NCBI RefSeq assembly: GCF_031082405.1 | Contig: NZ_JAVHJU010000057.1 | Span: forward strand, 248,001 to 312,000 | Length of the DNA stretch: 64,000 nucleotides | Reading direction: 5' to 3' | Source: Amycolatopsis sp. A133 | Lineage (GTDB): Bacteria; Actinomycetota; Actinomycetes; Mycobacteriales; Pseudonocardiaceae | Part shown: in pieces, positions 49,981-58,854 of the stretch | How positions within the stretch are numbered: position 1 is the stretch's first letter | Layout: each line of letters starts with the position of its first letter | Translations under genes and position numbers: made by a program | The notes under the pieces: generated by a model | Database searches by the model: none | What the model was told of the DNA's origin: nothing | What the model saw: the letters and a program-made list of their open reading frames with translations, nothing else

Positions 49981-51158
49981 TGAAGCTCGGATGGACCTTG
50001 GCCCAGCGGGCCATGGCCGACCACTACGAACAGCTCGCCCGCGAGCACGTGGCACCCCGCTCGGAGTGGCACTACACCCGGGAACAGCTCGACCGCCAGG
50101 CCTGGCAGGCGATGGCCGACGACGGCCTGTGGCGGATCCCGGTGCCCGAGTACCTCGGCGGGCACGGCCTCTCCTGGTGGGACTTCTGCGCCGCGCTCGA
50201 AGGGATCACGCGGGGGAGCAAGGACCTCGGCTTCTGCCTGTCGCTGATCGCCCACGCCGGGTTCCTCCGGTCGCTGGTGCTCTTCGGCGGCCGCTACCAC
50301 CTCGAGGTTGCGTTGCCGAAGATGATGTCGGGTGCGGTCGGCTCGACCGCGCTCACCGAGATGAGCGGCGGATCCGACGTCGCGAAGTGCGCGCTGACCG
50401 CGTACCCCCACGGCGACGGCTACAAGCTGGTGGGCACCAAGACCCACATCACGAACGCGCCGGTGGCCGACATGTTCTGGGTGCTCGGCCGGATCAACGG
50501 GCTCCCGGCCAAGCGGGACATCTCCGTGTTCGTCGTCGAACGCCGCGACGGCGGGATCAAGACCGGCGAGCACGAGCACATGTTCGGCAACCGCACCAGC
50601 CCGACCGGGCCGATCTCGTTCTTCGGCCTGCCGATCGGGGCCGACCAGGTGCTCGGGCAGCCCGGCAACGGGCTGAGCACCACCTACGCGACCATCGCCC
50701 TCGACCGGCTCCTCTACGGCGTCATCGGCGCGGCCTACCTGGAAAGCCTCCTGGAGGACGCGATGACCTTCACCGCGCAGCGGGAGGCGTTCGGGCACCC
50801 GATCGCCGACTACCAGTACGTGCAGCGGCGCGTCACGAACGTCAAGCTCGCCATCGAGTCCACCCGCTGGGTGTCCTACGCGGCGCTGGGCAGCCTGGTG
50901 GACGGCCGCGAAGACGCGGCACTGCTGTCCTCGACGGCGAAGCTCATCGGTTCGGAAGGGCTCGCCGGGGCCGCGCTGGACGTGATGCAGATCTTCGGGC
51001 ACGCCGGGTACGAGCAGAGCCGCCACAGCCGCAACGTCCAGGACGCGCTCGGCACGCTCATCGCCGGCGGCACCTCCGACATCCAGCGCAAGAACATCTT
51101 CACCCAGCTGGTGAAGCTGCGGAAGACCGTGTCCGCCGGCGTGCCCAAGGCCGCCTGA
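49980..51158 (+). CDS. Acyl-CoA dehydrogenase family protein
   Basis: 392 residues; its ATG shares a base with the stop of the aminotransferase (TGATG). Features include LTEMSGGSDVAKCALTA (family motif TExxxGSD), GYKLVGTKTHITNA, and a C-terminal QIFGHAGYEQSRHSRNVQDAL with GGTSDIQRKNIF. It is a full-length flavoenzyme with no truncation and probably desaturates or oxidises the acyl chain made by its operon partners. It is the fourth dehydrogenase of this family in the window and clearly different from that of the extender pathway. Confidence 0.88.
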   Translation: MKLGWTLAQRAMADHYEQLAREHVAPRSEWHYTREQLDRQAWQAMADDGLWRIPVPEYLGGHGLSWWDFCAALEGITRGSKDLGFCLSLIAHAGFLRSLVLFGGRYHLEVALPKMMSGAVGSTALTEMSGGSDVAKCALTAYPHGDGYKLVGTKTHITNAPVADMFWVLGRINGLPAKRDISVFVVERRDGGIKTGEHEHMFGNRTSPTGPISFFGLPIGADQVLGQPGNGLSTTYATIALDRLLYGVIGAAYLESLLEDAMTFTAQREAFGHPIADYQYVQRRVTNVKLAIESTRWVSYAALGSLVDGREDAALLSSTAKLIGSEGLAGAALDVMQIFGHAGYEQSRHSRNVQDALGTLIAGGTSDIQRKNIFTQLVKLRKTVSAGVPKAA

Positions 51159-51183
51159 TCCGTCGAACCGGAAGGAACAAGCC

Positions 51184-52533
51184 ATGCCCAAGGTGATCGT
51201 GGCCAATGTGGACAGCGATTCGATGTGCGGCAACGACATGCCGCCGGAGATCCACGCGCTCAGCTCGATGTGCTGCTGCCGGCTGCTGGTGATGGCCGAG
51301 GACGACGACCTGGTCGTGCTGCCGCACTCGGTGTCCGGGGCCTACCTCGACTACGTCGCCCGCCTGCTCGGCCGGAACCTGTCCCGGCGCAACGTCGTCA
51401 TCCCGCGCGACGGCGACGTCAAGCAGCTCATCCTCAACGACGCGTCGCTCAACGACGGCCACGTGGCCGCGCAGATCCGCGAGCGGGCGGGCTCGCTCGA
51501 AGGCTGGCGGATGGAGGCCTACTTCCTCGACCGCCCGGTGCTCGCGCTGGCCGACGAGCTCGGGGTGCCGCTGTACGGCATCGACGAGGAGACCGACCGC
51601 GTGTGCCGGGACTTCCTGCGCTGCGGTGGCGCGGAAACCTTCAACAGCAAGGTGCTCTTCCGCCAGCTCGCCGGGACGGTCAAGGCGCCCGTGCCGTCGG
51701 GCCGGGTGGCGAGCTCGGAGCACGAACTCGCCGTCGCGATCCGGACCCTGCTGCCGGACACCGGCCGGGTGATCATCAAGCAGGAGATGAACTCCGGCAG
51801 CGCGGGCAACACCGTGGTCACCGCGCACGGCGACACCGAGCTCACCGGGGCGTCGCGGGTCGTCCCGGTCCCGGACGGCGCGTGCGACTTCGGTGTGCTC
51901 GCCGCCGAGCTGTGGCCGCTGGTGTCCGTGCAACGCAACACGCGGGTCGTCGTCGAGGCCTACCACCAGGCCGCCCAGGTCTACTACAGCGAGCTGTGGG
52001 TGCCCGGCCCGGCCGGCAGCCCGAAGCTGCTGAACTTCGGCGAGATGCGGATGGAGCCGACGTTCATCGGGTTCGAGATCCCCGGCCAGCGGATGCTCGC
52101 CTCCGACCTGGGCGACATGGCCGCGCACAGCATGAACCTCGCCGCCGAGGCCGGCCGCCGCGGCTTCGTCGGGTACATGAACATCGACTCGATCACCACG
52201 GTGGACGGCGCCCTGTTCTTCAACGAGGTCAACGGCCGCATGGGCTGCTGCACGAACATCGACTACCTCGCCCGCGTGCTCGTCGGGGAGGACTACACCC
52301 GCGAACGCGTCGTGCTGACCTACAACTGGATCAGCGTCGGCGACTTCGCGGCCGCGGTCAAGGCGCTGGACGACGCCGGGCTCGGCTTCGACCGGGAGTC
52401 CCGCACCGGCGTGGTCATCGCGATCGAGGACGTCGAACGCTGCGGGGCCATCGACTACATGGTCATCGGCCGCGACCTCGCCCACGCGCACGAACTCGAG
52501 AAGCGCGCCCTCGCCGCGTTCGAAGCGGCCTGA
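51184..52533 (+). CDS. preATP-grasp domain ligase (BtrJ/PGM1-like)
   Basis: 449 residues. An N-terminal preATP-grasp region (about 1-130, starting VIVANVDSDSMCGNDMPPE) is followed by an ATP-grasp core with nucleotide-binding GRVIIKQEMNSGSAGN and metal-binding FFNEVNGRMGCCTNID. Known relatives ligate amino acids to a carrier protein (BtrJ, butirosin) or to peptides (PGM1, pheganomycin). Here it could load an amino acid, for example 2,4-diaminobutyrate or glutamate, onto a free ACP, or form an amide with 1,3-diaminopropane. It sits between the dehydrogenase and the Dat/Ddc pair in one operon. Confidence 0.82.
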   Translation: MPKVIVANVDSDSMCGNDMPPEIHALSSMCCCRLLVMAEDDDLVVLPHSVSGAYLDYVARLLGRNLSRRNVVIPRDGDVKQLILNDASLNDGHVAAQIRERAGSLEGWRMEAYFLDRPVLALADELGVPLYGIDEETDRVCRDFLRCGGAETFNSKVLFRQLAGTVKAPVPSGRVASSEHELAVAIRTLLPDTGRVIIKQEMNSGSAGNTVVTAHGDTELTGASRVVPVPDGACDFGVLAAELWPLVSVQRNTRVVVEAYHQAAQVYYSELWVPGPAGSPKLLNFGEMRMEPTFIGFEIPGQRMLASDLGDMAAHSMNLAAEAGRRGFVGYMNIDSITTVDGALFFNEVNGRMGCCTNIDYLARVLVGEDYTRERVVLTYNWISVGDFAAAVKALDDAGLGFDRESRTGVVIAIEDVERCGAIDYMVIGRDLAHAHELEKRALAAFEAA

Positions 52534-52566
52534 TTCCCCGGACCGAGTGCAGAAGGAGTGATAGCG

Positions 52567-53850
52567 ATGTCGGAGACGACGGCGACCGCGGTGTTCCACC
52601 GGTACGAGTCGCAGGTCCGCAGCTACTGCCGGAGCTTCCCGGTGGTGTTCGAACGGGCCGCCGGGCACCACCTCTGGGACACCGCCGGTCGCCGCTACGT
52701 CGACCTGTTGTGCGCCGCCGGGTCATTGAACTACGGTCACAACCCGCCACCCGTGCTCGAGCGCGTCGCGGCCTACCTGACCGGTGGCGGGCCGATCCAG
52801 ACCCTCGACCTGCACACCACGGCGAAAGCCGAGTTCCTGCACCGGTTCTCGACCGAGATCCTCGCCGAACGCGGGATGCGGGACCACGTCCTGCAGTTCC
52901 CCGGCCCGGCGGGCACCCTGGCGGTGGAAGCGGCCCTGAAGCTCGCCCGCAAGGCGACGGGCCGCACGAACGTCGTGGCGTTCAGCGGCGGTTTCCACGG
53001 CGCTTCGCTGGGTTCGCTCGCGGTGACGTCGTCGCGGTTGCTGCGCGGGGCCGCGGGGATCGCCTTGCCCGGCACGACGATCCTGCCCTACGACGAAGGC
53101 GACCGCTCGGCGGACGCCATCGAAGCGGCGCTGCGGCCGGGCGGCCGGATCGGGCCGCCGGCGGCCTTCGTGCTGGAAACGGTGCAGGGCGAAGGCGGCC
53201 TTTCGGTCGCGTCGCGCGCGTGGCTGGCGCGGATCCGGCAGATCGCCGACGACGTCGGCGCCCTGGTGATCGTCGACGACGTGCAAGCCGGCTGCGGGCG
53301 CACCGGCACCTTCTTCAGCTTCGAGCACGTGCCCGGGCTCGACCCCGACATCGTCTGCCTGTCCAAGTCGCTCAGCGGCCTCGGCCTGCCGATGGCGATG
53401 CTGGTGGTCCGGCGCGACCGCGACGTGCTGGGGCCCGGCGAGCACAACGGGACCTTCCGCGGGCAGAACCTGGCGTTCGTGGGCGCCACGGCGGCGCTGG
53501 ACTACTGGGCCGCGGCCGGGTTCGAAGCCCACGTCGCCCGGTTGGCGGTGGCGATCCGCGAGACCGTCCGCGACGTGGTCGGGAAACTGCCGGAAGGGAC
53601 CGCGGTGCCGGCCGGGCGCGGTGCGATGAGCGGCCTGCGCTTCACCGAGGCCGGTGTCGCTTCGTCGGTGCGGGACGAGCTGTTCCGCGCGGCGATCATC
53701 GCGGAGACCTCCGGGGACGGCCGGGTGCTCAAGCTCCTGCCCCCGCTGACGATGTCACTGGCCGACTGGGCCGGCGTGGCCGGCAGGCTGACCGACGTCG
53801 TCGTGGACGCCGTGCTCCGGACGCCGCTCGCCGCCGGGGTGACGGCGTGA
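52567..53850 (+). CDS. Diaminobutyrate-2-oxoglutarate aminotransferase (Dat/EctB-like)
   Basis: 427 residues from the ATG at 52567 (GAAGGAG upstream); a GTG at 52558 is a less likely start. Class III aminotransferase signature: LQFPGPAGTLAVEAALKLARK, SGGFHGASLGSLAVT, VIVDDVQAGCGRTGTFFSFE and Lys267 in LSKSLSGLGLPM. The PAGTxAVEAALKLAR and VDDVQAGCGRTG motifs match the EctB/Dat group, which converts aspartate semialdehyde to L-2,4-diaminobutyrate. The decarboxylase gene follows with a GTGA overlap, the same pairing as the Acinetobacter dat-ddc operon. Confidence 0.85.
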   Translation: MSETTATAVFHRYESQVRSYCRSFPVVFERAAGHHLWDTAGRRYVDLLCAAGSLNYGHNPPPVLERVAAYLTGGGPIQTLDLHTTAKAEFLHRFSTEILAERGMRDHVLQFPGPAGTLAVEAALKLARKATGRTNVVAFSGGFHGASLGSLAVTSSRLLRGAAGIALPGTTILPYDEGDRSADAIEAALRPGGRIGPPAAFVLETVQGEGGLSVASRAWLARIRQIADDVGALVIVDDVQAGCGRTGTFFSFEHVPGLDPDIVCLSKSLSGLGLPMAMLVVRRDRDVLGPGEHNGTFRGQNLAFVGATAALDYWAAAGFEAHVARLAVAIRETVRDVVGKLPEGTAVPAGRGAMSGLRFTEAGVASSVRDELFRAAIIAETSGDGRVLKLLPPLTMSLADWAGVAGRLTDVVVDAVLRTPLAAGVTA

Positions 53851-55274
53851 ACGCCGGTGCGCTCGCCGCGACGCCCGCGGGCCTCGCCGCCCTCCGGGAC
53901 CTCACCGCGGTGACCCTCGACGCCCTCGACCGGGGACGGGCCCGGCGGGCGGGACCCGCACCCGCCGGTGGCCCCGCCCGCGTGGCCGGCGAACTCGGCC
54001 GCGCGGTGCCGGTGGTCCTGCCGGAGGAGGGCGAGGGCGCGGAGGCGGCGTTGCGCCGGGTCGTCGAAGCCGTCGCCGCCGGGGCCGCCGACCCCGCGGA
54101 TCCCTTGTGCGCGGCCCACTTGCACGCGGCGCCGCTGGCCGTCGCGGCGGCCGCGGACCTCGCGGCCAGCGTGCTCAACCCGTCGCTGGACTCCTGGGAC
54201 CAGGCCCCCGCGGCGGGCGAGCTGGAACGGCTCGTCACCGGCGCGGTGGCCGACCTGGTCTACCCGGGACGGCGCCGGGCCGACGCGCTGGTGACGACCG
54301 GGGCGACCGAGTCCAACCTGGTCGCCCTCCTGCTGGCGCGCGAGCAGCGCGGGCCGGGCATCCGGGTCGTCTGCTCGGCCGACGCCCACCACAGCGTCGG
54401 CCGGGCGGCCTGGCTGCTCGGGCTCGCCCCGCCGGTCGTGGTGTCCACGACGGGCGGCCGGATGGGGGTCGGCGCACTGGCCGAGGTCCTCGAGCGGACA
54501 CCGGGCCCGCTCTTCGTGGTCGCCACGGCGGGCACGACGGATCGCGGGGTGATCGACCCGATCGAGCCGATCGCCGAGCTGACCCGGCGGCGGCTGAACA
54601 CGCACCTGCACGTCGACGCGGCGTACGGGGGCGGCCTGCTGTTCGGCGGGCACCGGCGGTTGCTGGCCGGGCTCGACCGGGCCGACAGCGTTGCGCTGGA
54701 CCTGCACAAACTCGGCTGGCAGCCGCTGCCGGCGGGATTGCTGGCGGTGCGGGAGAGCAGTGCGCTCGCCCCGCTTTCGCTGGTGGCCGACTACCTGAAC
54801 GCCGACGACGACCAGGAGGCCGGGTTCCCGGACCTGCTGGGCCGGTCCATCCGCACCTCCCGCCGTCCGGACGCGCTGAAACTCGCGGTGACGTTCCGGG
54901 CGCTGGGCCGCTCGGGCATCGCCCGGCTGACCGCGCGGTGCTGCACGGCGGCGGCCGCCATCGCCGACGAGATCGAGCGGCGGCCGGAGCTGCGGCTGCT
55001 CGCCCGTCCCGAGATCAGCACCGTGCTGTTCCGCCCGGTGGCCGCCGACCGGCTGCCGCCGGCCGAAGGCAACGAGCTGGTCGCGCAGGTCCGCCGGGTG
55101 CTGCTGGCCGACGGAACCGCGGTGATCGGCCGCGCCACGATCGCCGAGGACGGTCTGGTGTGGCTCAAGTTCACCGTGCTCAACCCCGAAACCGAGAGTG
55201 TCCACTGGGGACGGTTGCTCGACCTGGTCGGGTCCGCCGTCACCCGTCTCTGCGCCGCGCCCGCCGCGGCCTGA
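53847..55274 (+). CDS. Pyridoxal-dependent decarboxylase (diaminobutyrate decarboxylase-like, Ddc)
   Basis: 475 residues from the GTG at 53847; the frame is open far upstream but overlaps real genes. Group II decarboxylase motifs: VTTGATESNLVALLLAR, SADAHHSVGRAAWLLG, HLHVDAAYGGGLLF and the PLP lysine Lys288 in LDLHKLGWQPLP. Family members act on aromatic amino acids, glutamate or diaminobutyrate. The 4-base overlap with a Dat/EctB-like gene makes L-2,4-diaminobutyrate the best-supported substrate, giving 1,3-diaminopropane. Confidence 0.82.
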   Translation: MNAGALAATPAGLAALRDLTAVTLDALDRGRARRAGPAPAGGPARVAGELGRAVPVVLPEEGEGAEAALRRVVEAVAAGAADPADPLCAAHLHAAPLAVAAAADLAASVLNPSLDSWDQAPAAGELERLVTGAVADLVYPGRRRADALVTTGATESNLVALLLAREQRGPGIRVVCSADAHHSVGRAAWLLGLAPPVVVSTTGGRMGVGALAEVLERTPGPLFVVATAGTTDRGVIDPIEPIAELTRRRLNTHLHVDAAYGGGLLFGGHRRLLAGLDRADSVALDLHKLGWQPLPAGLLAVRESSALAPLSLVADYLNADDDQEAGFPDLLGRSIRTSRRPDALKLAVTFRALGRSGIARLTARCCTAAAAIADEIERRPELRLLARPEISTVLFRPVAADRLPPAEGNELVAQVRRVLLADGTAVIGRATIAEDGLVWLKFTVLNPETESVHWGRLLDLVGSAVTRLCAAPAAA

Positions 55275-55289
55275 CCACTGGGAGCCGAC

Positions 55290-55691
55290 ATGAAACCCCT
55301 GCCCGACGTCGTCGCCGCCGGTTACCGCCACGAGGTGACCGAGCACGACACGGCCGACCGCTGGCAGAACGACCTGCCGGTGCTGGCGACCCCGGTCCTG
55401 CTGTGGCTGGGCGAGGTCACGGCGATGCACGCGATCGCCGAGTACCTCGACGACCACGAGATGACGGTCGGCCTCAGCCACGACTCGAGCCACCTGGCCC
55501 CGACCCCACCGGGCCGCGCGATCCAGCTCACGGCCGAGCTGCGGCACCGGGCCGGCCGCAAGCTGGTGTTCGACGTGTACGGCCACGACGGCGTGGACGA
55601 GGTCCTGCGTGGCACGCACACGCGGGCGGTGGTCGATCGGCAGAAGTTCCTGGACCGGTTGGAGGCGAAGGCGGTGTCGCCACCGGCCTGA
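55290..55691 (+). CDS. Hotdog-fold thioesterase, FlK-like
   Basis: 133 residues, ATG preceded by GGGAG. It resembles fluoroacetyl-CoA thioesterase FlK: a TPVLLWLGE helix and SSHLAPTPPG strand. Candidate triad Thr34, Glu42, His68 has the same spacing (8 and 26) as the FlK triad as I recall it (Thr42, Glu50, His76). It may hydrolyse a small acyl thioester, either for editing or to free a building block. Last gene of the 47660 operon, followed by a clear terminator. Confidence 0.75.
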   Translation: MKPLPDVVAAGYRHEVTEHDTADRWQNDLPVLATPVLLWLGEVTAMHAIAEYLDDHEMTVGLSHDSSHLAPTPPGRAIQLTAELRHRAGRKLVFDVYGHDGVDEVLRGTHTRAVVDRQKFLDRLEAKAVSPPA

Positions 55692-55705
55692 CCGGCCCGG
55701 ACAAG

Positions 55706-55737
55706 AGCGGCCCGTCCCCGAGGGGGCGGGCCGCTTT
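55706..55737 (+). terminator. Strong intrinsic terminator between convergent genes
   Basis: Arms agcggcccgtcccc (55706-55719) and ggggcgggccgct (55723-55735) pair with one bulge or wobble and are followed by ttt. It lies 14 bases after the thioesterase stop and just before the end of the converging DM13 gene, and marks the likely right limit of the core cluster transcription. Confidence 0.85.
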
Positions 55738-55747
55738 CCGTCGTGCT

Positions 55748-56263
55748 TCAAGACGAAGTCAGCGGAGCGACCCCGAACCCGGTCGAGAACCGCTTGCACC
55801 AGATGACGACGCTGCGCATCGACGCGACATCGGCACCCGCGGGCACCGGATAGACCTGGTTGCCCCGGTTGCCCTTCAGCTCGCCCAGCGACGTGAAGCC
55901 CGTCGCGAACGCGCCTTCCCCGGCGGTGGCCGGGTGCGGGGAGAGGTACACGTGCAGGTCCGGGCCGTCGCTGGTGGCCAGGCCGGCGAACTGGACCACG
56001 TGTTCGCCACCCGGAAGGCGGACCAGCTGGGCGGCTCCGGTCGTTTCGTGTTCCAGGGACTGGAAACCGCCGCCGCCGAGGACCACCGGGCCGGCGGCGA
56101 TCCGGCCGGCCGGTGCGGCCGGGACGCCGGTGGTGACGAGCTGCTCGGTCACCGTCGTGGAGGTGACCAGCCGCCAGGGTTCGAACAGGAGCAGGCCCGC
56201 GGTCAGGGCGGCCGCGGCGGTGAGGCCACCGGCCACCGGCAGGGGCTTGGGTAGGTGCTTCAT
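55748..56263 (-). CDS. Secreted or membrane-anchored DM13-domain protein
   Basis: 171 residues from the ATG at 56263 (GAGGAG upstream). An N-terminal hydrophobic helix (about 10-28) acts as signal or anchor. The rest matches a DM13 domain: GGGGFQSLEHETTGAAQLVR, GPDLHVYLSP, and a late RSVVIWCKRFSTGFGVAPL with the conserved single cysteine. DM13 domains are thought to work in extracytoplasmic redox or electron transfer. No obvious link to the biosynthesis. Confidence 0.82.
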   Translation of the reverse strand: MKHLPKPLPVAGGLTAAAALTAGLLLFEPWRLVTSTTVTEQLVTTGVPAAPAGRIAAGPVVLGGGGFQSLEHETTGAAQLVRLPGGEHVVQFAGLATSDGPDLHVYLSPHPATAGEGAFATGFTSLGELKGNRGNQVYPVPAGADVASMRSVVIWCKRFSTGFGVAPLTSS

Positions 56264-56343
56264 CGTTGTCTCCTCGGGTACGAAGGAAGCCGTGCCTGCC
56301 GGGGAGGGGCGGCCCGGCAGGCACGGCGAGGGGGAGGGGCGGG

Positions 56344-57555
56344 CTAGTCTTTTCCGGCGAGGCTGGGCTCGGGCAGCTCCGCGACCCGGTGCCGCTTTCG
56401 CAGCAGCCCCAGCAGGGGCCCGGTCGCGGCCGTCGTGATCAGGGCCATCACCACCATCAGCGAGTACAGCCGCGTGTCGAGCACGCCCAGCTGCAGCCCG
56501 ACCTGCAGGACGACGATCTCGGTGACCCCGCGCGCGTTCATCAGCGCCGCCACCGGCCCGGCTTCGGACTTGGGCAGCCCGCACACGCGGGCGCCGAGGT
56601 AGGCGCCGCCCGCCTTGCCGGCGAACGCCACCAGCAGGATCAGGACCAGCTCACCGGCCCCGGCCAGGCCCACCCCGGACAGGTCGACGTCGAGCGCGGC
56701 GACGACGAAGAAGATCGGCAGCAGGAACGTCCGGCAGAACCGGGCGATGTCGTCGACCTGCTGCCGGACGACCGGATCGTCCCGCCCGGGCAGCAACGCG
56801 CCGAAGAGGAACGCGCCGAACACGAAGTGCAGGCCCAGCCACTCCGTCGCCGCGGCCGAGACGAACAGGCCCGCCAGGATGGTGCCGAACCCGATGCCAC
56901 CGGCCCGGCGGCGCAACGCCCAGTGCAGCAACGGGCGCACCACCACGAACAGCAGCAGCACGTAGGGCACCGCCAGCAGCATCTGCCACGCCGAGCTGCC
57001 GCCGCCGAGCGTCACGATCGCCGCCAGCGCGACCCAGGCCAGCACGTCGACGACCGCCGCCGCACCGATCGCCAGGCCGCCGATCGTCGTGCCCTGCAGC
57101 CCGCGGTCGGTCACGATCCTGGCCAGCACGGGCAGGGCGGTGATCGACATCGCCGCCCCGAGGAACAGCACGAAGACGACCGGGTCGGCGGGGTGATACG
57201 TCGTCGCGGCGAGCCAGGCGGCCAGCGCGGCACCCAGCGCGAACGGGACGATCGCCGACCCGAGCGCGATCCCGGCGGCGGCGCGGCCGCGCAGGTGCCG
57301 TCCGTCCCACTCGTGGCCGACGGTGAACATGAACAGCACCAGCCCGACCGTCGCGATGGCGTGCAGCGCGTTCTTGGCCGAGCCCGGCAGGACCGTCTGG
57401 GTCAGCCCGGTGCCGTGCATGACCGCCGCGAGCAGGACGCCGGCGGCGATCTCGCCGACGACGGCGGGCTGGCCGATCCGGACGGCGAGCCGTCCGGCGA
57501 TCCGGGCCGCGAGCAGGATCGCGGCCACGTCGAGCAGCATCGTGAGGCTGTTCAC
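56344..57555 (-). CDS. CPA2-family cation:proton antiporter
   Basis: 403 residues from the GTG at 57555, whose GTGA overlaps the stop of the small upstream gene. About 12 membrane segments, with family motifs GQPAVVGEIAAGVLL, FMFTVGHEWD, SITALPVLARIVTD and a late NARGVTEIVVLQVG. These match Na+/H+ or K+/H+ antiporters of the KefB/CPA2 type without the C-terminal RCK domain. Role: ion or pH homeostasis at the membrane. Confidence 0.9.
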   Translation of the reverse strand: MNSLTMLLDVAAILLAARIAGRLAVRIGQPAVVGEIAAGVLLAAVMHGTGLTQTVLPGSAKNALHAIATVGLVLFMFTVGHEWDGRHLRGRAAAGIALGSAIVPFALGAALAAWLAATTYHPADPVVFVLFLGAAMSITALPVLARIVTDRGLQGTTIGGLAIGAAAVVDVLAWVALAAIVTLGGGSSAWQMLLAVPYVLLLFVVVRPLLHWALRRRAGGIGFGTILAGLFVSAAATEWLGLHFVFGAFLFGALLPGRDDPVVRQQVDDIARFCRTFLLPIFFVVAALDVDLSGVGLAGAGELVLILLVAFAGKAGGAYLGARVCGLPKSEAGPVAALMNARGVTEIVVLQVGLQLGVLDTRLYSLMVVMALITTAATGPLLGLLRKRHRVAELPEPSLAGKD

Positions 57556-57839
57556 GACACCTCCCGGCGCTCGAGCCCGGCCGACGGCGGCCCGCACGCG
57601 GTCGTCGCGTCCAAGGTGCCGGCCGCGCTGTGCAGGCTGCGCCGCAGATCGGCCGCCCAGCGGTGGGCGAGGGTGAGGTGGGCGGTGACGGTCGGCCGGT
57701 CGGCCAGCCGGAACCGCAGCACTTCGACGTGCTGGCGCAGGAGGTCGGCGACGTCGGCCAGCTCGGTCAGCTCGGTCAGGACGTCGCAGGGGTCCGGTGC
57801 CGGGACGGGGGTCAGGCGGTGGGGGTTTGCGGTGGTCAT
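57552..57839 (-). CDS. Small hypothetical helical protein
   Basis: 95 residues from the ATG at 57839 with CCGAGGAGACC upstream. Helical heptad-like stretch LTELTELADVADLLRQHVEVLRF (about 22-44, too short for certainty as a coiled coil). No domain recognised. Overlap with the antiporter gene suggests co-translation. Confidence 0.65.
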   Translation of the reverse strand: MTTANPHRLTPVPAPDPCDVLTELTELADVADLLRQHVEVLRFRLADRPTVTAHLTLAHRWAADLRRSLHSAAGTLDATTACGPPSAGLERREVS

Positions 57840-57858
57840 GGCGGTCTCCTCGGCCGGT

Positions 57859-58854
57859 CTAGGGTTTGCGGTAGCTGTCGTAGCGCAGCTGCCGTCCGCC
57901 GACCGCGACGACCATGCCGGGCCGCAAAACCGCCCGGGTGTCCCTGGCCAGCTTGGTCCAGGCCCCGGTCCCGGGGTCACGGAGGAAGGTCCCGTTGACC
58001 GAGCCGGCGTCGGTGACGGCCACGTTCCAGTCGTCGAGCGTGATCCGGGCGTGCACCCCCGAAACGGCCGGGTCCTGCAGGCGGACGGCGGTCGCGGTGC
58101 CGGCGCGGACCTCGTCGGTCTCGTGGGGCATCCGGCCGATCAGGTGGTCGCCGGTGAGCGGGAAGGCCGAACCGTCGTCGAGCACCAGCACCCCGACGGC
58201 CGGGCGTTCGCTGCGGGCCGGGGTGCGGCCCGCCTGCGTGAGCCCGAGCCCGCAGGAGCTGCAGTACCTGATGTCGGGGTCGTTGAAGTGCCCGCTGCGG
58301 CAGCGGACCCCGGCGATCGTCGGGGCGGGCGCCGCCGGGGCCTCCTCCGGTGGTTCGGTGCCGGCCGGTTCCGGCGGCGAACCGGCCGCGCCCCACCAGA
58401 TCGCCTCGGCGGGCACCGTGCCGGAGCCCAGTTCGCACCAGCGCCCGGGTTCGGTGCTTTCGTCGCCGAAGGCGGCCCGCAGCGACGTCACGGCGGGCAG
58501 GACCCGGTCCACCAGCGTCACGGCGTCTTGCCCGTCGAGCACCTGGTCCGCGGACGGCGTCCGGACGGTCATCCGGGCGGCGCCGTGGACCAGGACCGAG
58601 ACCCCTTCGTCCAGCGCGCCGAAGGCGCACAGCGCCGGCAGTTCGGTGCCGCCGGCCAGCAGCCGCAGGATCGCGCGGCCGAAGGCCTGGCCCGGGCGGT
58701 CGTCCGCCGCCGAGTCGGCCGCGGTGCGCAGGACGCCCGAGGTGGTCTCGTCGTCGCAGGGCCCGGTGAGCACGGCCAGACCCGGGTGGCGGACGAGGAT
58801 TCCCCGTCCCGGCCGGAACTTCAGGGGTTCGTCGCGCAGCGATGTCGTCGTCAC
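57859..58854 (-). CDS. FHA-domain protein with zinc ribbon
   Basis: 331 residues from the GTG at 58854 (GTGA overlap with the membrane-protein gene). The N-terminal 150 residues are of unknown fold, with some resemblance to serine/threonine phosphatase-like scaffolds. A zinc ribbon (CRSGHFNDPDIRYCSSCG, about 181-200) follows, then a C-terminal FHA domain (about 235-310) with HLIGRMP, VSGVHARI and GSVNGTFL. FHA domains bind phosphothreonine, so this is likely a signalling adaptor. Confidence 0.82.
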   Translation of the reverse strand: MTTTSLRDEPLKFRPGRGILVRHPGLAVLTGPCDDETTSGVLRTAADSAADDRPGQAFGRAILRLLAGGTELPALCAFGALDEGVSVLVHGAARMTVRTPSADQVLDGQDAVTLVDRVLPAVTSLRAAFGDESTEPGRWCELGSGTVPAEAIWWGAAGSPPEPAGTEPPEEAPAAPAPTIAGVRCRSGHFNDPDIRYCSSCGLGLTQAGRTPARSERPAVGVLVLDDGSAFPLTGDHLIGRMPHETDEVRAGTATAVRLQDPAVSGVHARITLDDWNVAVTDAGSVNGTFLRDPGTGAWTKLARDTRAVLRPGMVVAVGGRQLRYDSYRKP

